Assembly: GCF_932526225.1 (NCBI RefSeq)
Contig: NC_064043.1
Location: 4,021,501-4,085,500 of the forward strand
Reading direction: 5' to 3'
Source: Nematostella vectensis
Taxonomy: Eukaryota; Cnidaria; Anthozoa; Actiniaria; Edwardsiidae
Length of the DNA: 64,000 bases
The position numbers and the translations under genes were made by a program. Within the stretch, counting starts at the first letter, position 1. Every line of letters starts with the position of its first letter. Below the pieces are notes generated by a model that was not told the DNA's origin, did no database searches, and saw only the letters and a list, made by a program, of their open reading frames with translations. This document shows, piece after piece, positions 58,441 to 64,000 of the stretch.

Positions 58441-61065
58441 GTTGAGTTGGGATTAGTGGAAAATGAGGATCGGCCGGGAATCTGGATTAGGACTCGAGGA
58501 TTCCGACTCACGGGGATCTTTTTTTCGTATCTTGCGTTACCTTCCTTTTTCAACTACAAATAAGTTTACGACCTAAATTCAATTGAAAATTAGATATCGT
58601 GGAAAAAGGACAGTGTTAGACAATGCTTCAAAAAGAAATGACCCAATTTTTGGCGGCCAAAAAGAGGGGTGTCTTGCCCCTTTTTATGCGCCTGAAAATT
58701 TATCTTTTTTTGGGGGGGGGGATATTTGGGGAATCACTCAATCAAAAGAGCAAAAATGAAATTATAAAGGCCTAAAAAGGACGAATACAATGAAGGCTTT
58801 ATTGATGTATTGAGCCTTAGAAAATTATTGATAAAAAATACTGGACTAATGCCATCAATCGACATGGCGCGCGGGTAATACCAAAGTGTCCCTCTTATTT
58901 TATGCTCTCTTGGATTCATAAAATGTGAGAACAGAAGTGTAATATGGAAAGGGTCGCCTACCCTATATGGTTTTTAGAAACATAAAGTTTTCTTATTCCT
59001 GTGGAACTTCCAGTTTCATTTCTGTATTAAAAGGTCGTTTTTTCATTGTTTTGGTTGTGCGCAGAAAAAAATGTGCGATTACCACATTAGTCGCTTAATT
59101 TATATTTTGTTTACGTTGGCCCTAAGCCTTAATGGATGGTTTTGGGTGCTGTTTAGAAGCTCTTAGTAATCGTGTTTACCGCTTGCTATTATCACACAAC
59201 AGTCGATGATTGTACATCCTTTGCGTCGGGTCTCTACCAGAAAGGGGTCCGATAGGAAATGCCGAGGTCGTAATAAACCTGCTGTGATAAACAGTTGACG
59301 AGTTCCCATTTCCCCTGAAGCTAAACTACCCCGCCACAAAAGACAGCGGGAGTTCAGGGAATATCGTTCAGAAATATCTCTTTTTCCATCACGCTTTTTG
59401 TCTTGCTCCCAGTGATAGCTTTTTGTTTGGTCTTCTGTCTGCTATCATTTACTTGATTGACTTTGTGATATTTGCTCAGTAATTAGTACTTGATTGTGCA
59501 GGCGTAATGTTTGTCTGTGCTATTTGACAAAGTGATTACGTCTGCCTCTCGTAAATAAAAAAAGGACATAAAAAGGATATAAAAAACGTAGAAATGGCAT
59601 CAATATCCAAAGCATATTAAATAAAATCGCCCAACCTCAATATAAGGGCCCCCGAATGGTCTTTGGCGAGCACCCCGTTTTTTATGCGAGACCGAGCATT
59701 TTTAGTTGTTTAATAAATCGAGCAACCTGCACATTCAAAAATACAATGCGAGCACGGCGGAAAAAAATGCGCGAGCATGCGAGCATTGGCCAAAAAATGC
59801 GAGCACATCGAAATTTCGGGGGACCATTCCGAGGCCCTAATATTTGTGTGTGTGTCAAAACTTTCTTCGTTTTGTTTTTGTGTCCGCGCCGTTCATGGAG
59901 AACCCATATTTGTTTCCATATTGTTTCAGGGAACATCAGCGTGAGGGCAGATCCTGTCTAGTAGGTAAGTGATCGAAATTTTGAAAAGAGAGGAGATATC
60001 AAATGCAAAAAGTAGAATTGCTATTCTTGAGAAAAACAGTTTTTTTTTTTCGGTCGGGTTGCCCGGGGGTGGGGGAGGTGGGTTGCGCGTCTTTCGATGT
60101 TTCGCGTTCTGTGGCTTTGCCAAGTCTAGAGCAAGAGTCGGGATTAGCTTTTTAACGTTTTATTGAATCATAAAAGTGTTTGCCTATGGTGTTACTGCTC
60201 TGAGCAAACTACCAAATATTAAATAATGATATAGTGATTTTATATAATGCTCACTTTAAAAGCATCTCGCAACTGGCTTTCATACTTAACGACTTTTATT
60301 ATTGATATTATTAGATACACCATTCCAACAAGTTCTTCCCTTCACGGTGCTCCAACATCCCATGCATACTTTATCAAACATCCGACGCTGTTAGCTTAAC
60401 ATTTGATAAGTAGAACGTCATGTCCCTTTTTTTTCCTATATGCATTTGTTGGATAACTTTTTTTGTTATCGAATTGTTCTTAAATGGATTTTACTGTTCC
60501 GCTTTCAACGGTAGCAAAAGGATATTTAAAAGAGCTGGCAGAAAGAAAACAGAGGGATAAAAAATAGAACAAAACGTTGCGTCTGGAAGCGATATTTAAA
60601 TGACAAACGTCTATCGAAATCAAGATAAAAGACTAACGCTTTATCATGACCGCGATTAAAACATGAATGTGAGAAAATTGCGACGGCTTTTAAATTTTTT
60701 TGGTAACAAGTCATTAGTTTGTCTATCTGATTAAAAACGAAGAGCCCTCGTGAATTAGCCTTAAATTTGTTGTGTAAACTCTCTACTAATTTCGCACACC
60801 CAATAAATCATTTGACGGCGCTTAAATTCAAACTTCTGAAACAGATGTCCCAGATATAGTTTAACCGTTAATACAAAAAAAGAATGGAGGTATATTTATT
60901 TCTACAATATCGGAATTATTTAGCGGAAAGTTAGCAGGTGTACCACCTCTGAACAAACTTATCTCATATTCAAATAAAATAAACATTGCGCTTGTGTAAT
61001 GTGCATGCGTCTCTATTTACTTATGGGTCTTGTTTCAGTAAAGGAAGAGAAATGGTTCATCTCTC
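58441..61065. other. 2.6-kb intergenic region, no gene recognised
   Basis: AT-rich sequence between Maf and the GPCR. Around 59650-59830 a GCGAGCA motif recurs (GCGAGCATGCGAGCATTGGC), a likely degenerate repeat. No domain was recognised in short ORFs. AATAAA on the minus strand at 60895-60900 probably serves the GPCR. Confidence 0.5.
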
Positions 61066-62160
61066 TTAGCCGGCAGTGTTGTCGGGTGCTGTGACTTCTG
61101 TTGCGCTTAGTACAGTACGAGGATCAATAGTTCTACAGCCCCTTAGACAAATGACTCCCTTTATCATCATTTCATATTCTCTTCTAAATGCGCGACTTGC
61201 TAACCCGTAAATCAGAGGGTTTATCATGCTCGATATATAGATGAGAAACATATAGGCCATGTATACTTCTCGATGGTAAATCGGTTTTCCATTTGCTGCG
61301 TCCAGATAGTCAATTATGCTTACTGGCATCCAACAAGAGACGTAACCGAGGAACACTGCCCCCAAAGTTTTCGTAATCTTAGTTTCTTGGACATGTGCGC
61401 GAAGTTCAGCTCTGGTTGCGTTTGCTGAGGTGAATACTTTGTTTGTCCTTCTCACTTCACGAAATACAGACAAGTAGCAAAAGGCGATAATATTCAGTGG
61501 TAGTCCAATAAATAAAGCTTCCAGGAATACGGTGTAGGGGATATTAGACTCGAACCGGTACAGGCACATGGCTTTCCCGGGCTGAAAATCGTACCCCCCG
61601 GAATAAAAAAACAGAGGTGGGATAGAACCCGCAAACGAATTGAACCAAATAATCAAAAGATAAATTCTCGTCTTTCCTTTAGAGAACCTGATTTGGTACT
61701 TCGCAGGTTTCACGATGCAGAAAAACCTATTCACGGCAACGAAGAACATAGTGTTCAAGGAGGCAAGACCAAGGTTGAACGCAAAAAAACCTTGAGCTTG
61801 GCAAAACCTCTCTCCAAAAATCCACCTTCCATGGATTAGTGTTCCTAAGGAGTAGGGCATACAGAGTGAAGCCATAAGTGCATCGCTGGCCGCCAAAGTC
61901 ACAACGAACATGTTTGAAATTGTTCTCAAGCGGCGATTTCGGTAGACGGCGGAGAACACGAGCAGGTTTCCTGTCAAGCTAACACACAACACCGTACACA
62001 GCAAGATAGACTCAACCACTACCAAACTTTCACTGCGAGAACTCAGCTCTGATTGTAGTCCTTGTTTCGCGCCTAAATCCATGTCTTTAGCTTCTTTCGA
62101 ACTAGTGTTTACCTCCGACTTGCTTAGAGATATATTCAAGAGGGTCATTTTGAAGGTCAT
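61066..62160 (-). CDS. Class A (rhodopsin-like) G-protein-coupled receptor, intronless
   Basis: 364 residues in one exon. Extracellular N-terminus with N-glycosylation sites at N9 and N18. TM1 about 48-73 (TGNLLVFSAVY), TM2 with LAASDALMAS, TM3 beginning after C120 and ending in NRF (144-146) where DRY is usual, TM4 with IYLLIIWFNSFAGSIPP, a second-loop cysteine in GKAMCLYRF to pair with C120, TM5 with FIGLPLNIIAFCYLSVF, TM6 with SCWMP, TM7 with SSMINPLIYG. No retinal lysine was recognised in TM7, so it is not an opsin. Ligand unknown; it resembles the melatonin/amine-like receptors that are expanded in anthozoans, which I infer only from general pattern. A minus-strand AATAAA lies 166 bases downstream. 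Confidence 0.92.
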   Translation of the reverse strand: MTFKMTLLNISLSKSEVNTSSKEAKDMDLGAKQGLQSELSSRSESLVVVESILLCTVLCVSLTGNLLVFSAVYRNRRLRTISNMFVVTLAASDALMASLCMPYSLGTLIHGRWIFGERFCQAQGFFAFNLGLASLNTMFFVAVNRFFCIVKPAKYQIRFSKGKTRIYLLIIWFNSFAGSIPPLFFYSGGYDFQPGKAMCLYRFESNIPYTVFLEALFIGLPLNIIAFCYLSVFREVRRTNKVFTSANATRAELRAHVQETKITKTLGAVFLGYVSCWMPVSIIDYLDAANGKPIYHREVYMAYMFLIYISSMINPLIYGLASRAFRREYEMMIKGVICLRGCRTIDPRTVLSATEVTAPDNTAG

Positions 62161-64000
62161 GTGACTTATCTGCTTTTTAGATGGACTCGATTTTGCCTCG
62201 ATAGATTCCCGGTTTGTTAATGTAGAAAACGCAGATACTACGAACCAGAAAGCAAAGGTGCCGAATGCTGTGGGCTGAAATTCAAGCCGGGTTCATGAAA
62301 CGAGTCGGTTCAAGGGTTTGCATCTTGTACAATCACGTTCATTAGTGATCGGCCAATCAGCTAGGCACACTTCTAACAGGGGCGCTAACCCGAACCATAT
62401 ATTTCAGCTAGCTGTCGTACCTAAAGGTCTAGTCTGATGCCTGAACTGTCATTTATCCGTATCGGAGAACAAACAAACGGAAATAAAATACTAAATATTT
62501 GGCATATATTCTGATTGCCTTTAAAATAGGGAGTCGTTTGATTAGCACCCCAATGCAATGACTTGGTGAAAAGGCGAAGCTATTTATCACTTTAACTTCT
62601 CGCCATACACGCGAAGAGTCAAGTCTTTTGCAGGCCCCAGACAGATAACCCAGGCCGCTTTATCTTCGCAGACGTTCTGGAAAAAGGCTTTTTAGAGAAA
62701 TGCTGTTAAAAACACTGATTCCCAAGGCTGATAAATTGATAGCGATGCTCTCAATGTGCGCCAGCTTCCGTCGTATGGGTTCCGTCGGTATGTACGTATA
62801 TGGAAACGCGTGAGAAACTTTATCATCTTGAAACTAAATGGCCCTGCAATTTCAGCAACGAAACAGGTGAAACCATAGCTAACAACTATGGTGAGACCCA
62901 GGATTTAGGCGGATAATTATTTTAACAGCTTTCTTGTGCTAATAATTATAAAATGCTCACAAGCTGTTAATGTGCTCAAAGATGACATTTTGTCTCAATA
63001 TATTAAAAATCTCTCCTTTTTACTAATACTTATGCTTTCTATTTTTTATGTCAAGATCACTTTCAACAATGATAAAGTGCACAAGTTGCCCCTAAGGGCG
63101 ACTCTATGCTTTTCACAATAAAATGCTCTGTTTGACCGTCTTCAGTATTTTGATTTGTTTTTTTATGTACTGTAATTGATGACGGCCGTAATTGGCTTTA
63201 GCTACTGCCTACAAAAGGCTTAAAATAAGGAAGAAAAACATGCATTTGATAAAATCTAAACTTTTTTATAAACTGTGGGAAAAACGCTGGTAGTTTTAAC
63301 ACACCATTCTTTGGATAATCTTAATCCTTTTAAAAGTAGGCTTGATCCTCTCAAAGCATAATTCTGAAATCCAAAGACGTTTTCTGGCTTCGTGGTGCTG
63401 ACCTGCAAGACGTGGTCCACGCTTTTTAACAAGATTCAAAAGCGTGGAAACGTATTAGTTTTTTTTTCTGTTGTTGTATGAACCGTATGAACTAATAGAA
63501 TGTTAAACTTTTTCATTTTTGGGGGGTGTCCACAGACAAGTTAAGTGCAACTAGAAAAATACGATTCTTTGGCAATCACTCAGAGCGGGCGATAAAACCA
63601 TGCGTCAACCTAATTAGGGATCGTCAATATTTCGGTGATAGTGGAAGGTAACTGAAATTTGGCTATGCATTTGGGCTTATGGTCTTGCTTGGTCTTCGTA
63701 TAATTGACTGGCCCACGGGATCGGTATTCAGTAGAGTCCCTTAGAAGCTATGTGAATGACCACAAGGTCACGGATGTTGTGCGAATGTTTGCAATTTCCA
63801 TCGCTTTTTATTACGGAAATTACCCAAAAGATGCTCGTAAAATTGCGGACTGGTCTTGTCGATAGAAAAGACATTGATGCTTAGGGCGTCGTTATCCGTA
63901 CTTTTCAAAGCTTATAATCTGGTAAATTATCGGAAATAGCCCTATTTTATGATTTTGGCTTCAGGGGGGGGGGGGGGGGGGGGCAATCTTATGATCAAAC
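62161..64000. other. Region upstream of the GPCR to the window edge, no gene recognised
   Basis: 1.8 kb of AT-rich DNA with no coding stretch I can support; it ends close to a G20 run at 63964-63983. The GPCR promoter should lie in its first part. Confidence 0.5.

Noticed and set aside
1..64000. tRNA or rRNA genes
   Set aside because: A few GTTCGAATC-like B-box matches (for example near 1331) had no A box or cloverleaf around them.

Overview
The window reads as nuclear DNA of an early-branching animal, most likely an anthozoan cnidarian such as a sea anemone (Nematostella-like). This is inferred from intron-rich genes with vertebrate-like protein sequences, a Penelope-like element with a GIY-YIG domain, Ty3/gypsy and LINE remnants, many small inverted-repeat elements, AT-rich spacers and long G/C homopolymer runs. 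No database was searched; gene names rest on family motifs, and exon joins on splice sites plus preserved reading phase.

Layout, left to right. (1) 191-12818, minus: cytosolic alpha-mannosidase MAN2C1, exons 1-19, running off the left edge. Its 5-kb intron 18 carries LINE remnants and, on the plus strand, a small two-exon secreted-peptide gene (2331-2988). (2) 13553-15302, plus: a small secreted von Willebrand C protein, head-to-head with MAN2C1 across a spacer holding a 56-bp inverted repeat. (3) 15693-21710, minus: POLR1E/RPA49 of RNA polymerase I, 12 exons, tail-to-tail with the VWC gene. (4) 22016-26473, plus: a CRAL-TRIO (Sec14-like) protein sharing a 305-bp CCAAT-rich divergent spacer with POLR1E. 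(5) 29289-32759, minus: a proprotein convertase with an unusual insertion in its P domain. (6) 33148-38732: a Penelope-like retroelement as a 5'-truncated copy followed by a full copy, with a 2A-like motif near the start of its ORF. (7) 42867-44672 minus and 46577-48179 plus: two head-to-head GT31 glycosyltransferase paralogues. (8) 48939-58099, minus: a stand-alone Maf nucleotide pyrophosphatase whose intron 6 contains a young Ty3/gypsy element with identical LTRs and a 5-bp target duplication. (9) 61066-62160, minus: an intronless class A GPCR.

The genes are a mixed set of housekeeping (MAN2C1, POLR1E, Maf) and secretory or signalling functions (PCSK, VWC, GT31, GPCR, peptide precursor); nothing suggests one shared pathway.

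The most unusual structural theme is recurrent tandem duplication at exon ends. In MAN2C1 (intron 17) and POLR1E (introns 3 and 6) repeats next to an exon contain sequence matching that exon and, in POLR1E, its 5' splice site, giving rows of decoy splice donors. In the CRAL-TRIO gene a degenerate repeat begins at the stop codon. I would look first at this pattern, at the 2A-like motif in the Penelope ORF, at the convertase insertion and at the nested peptide gene.
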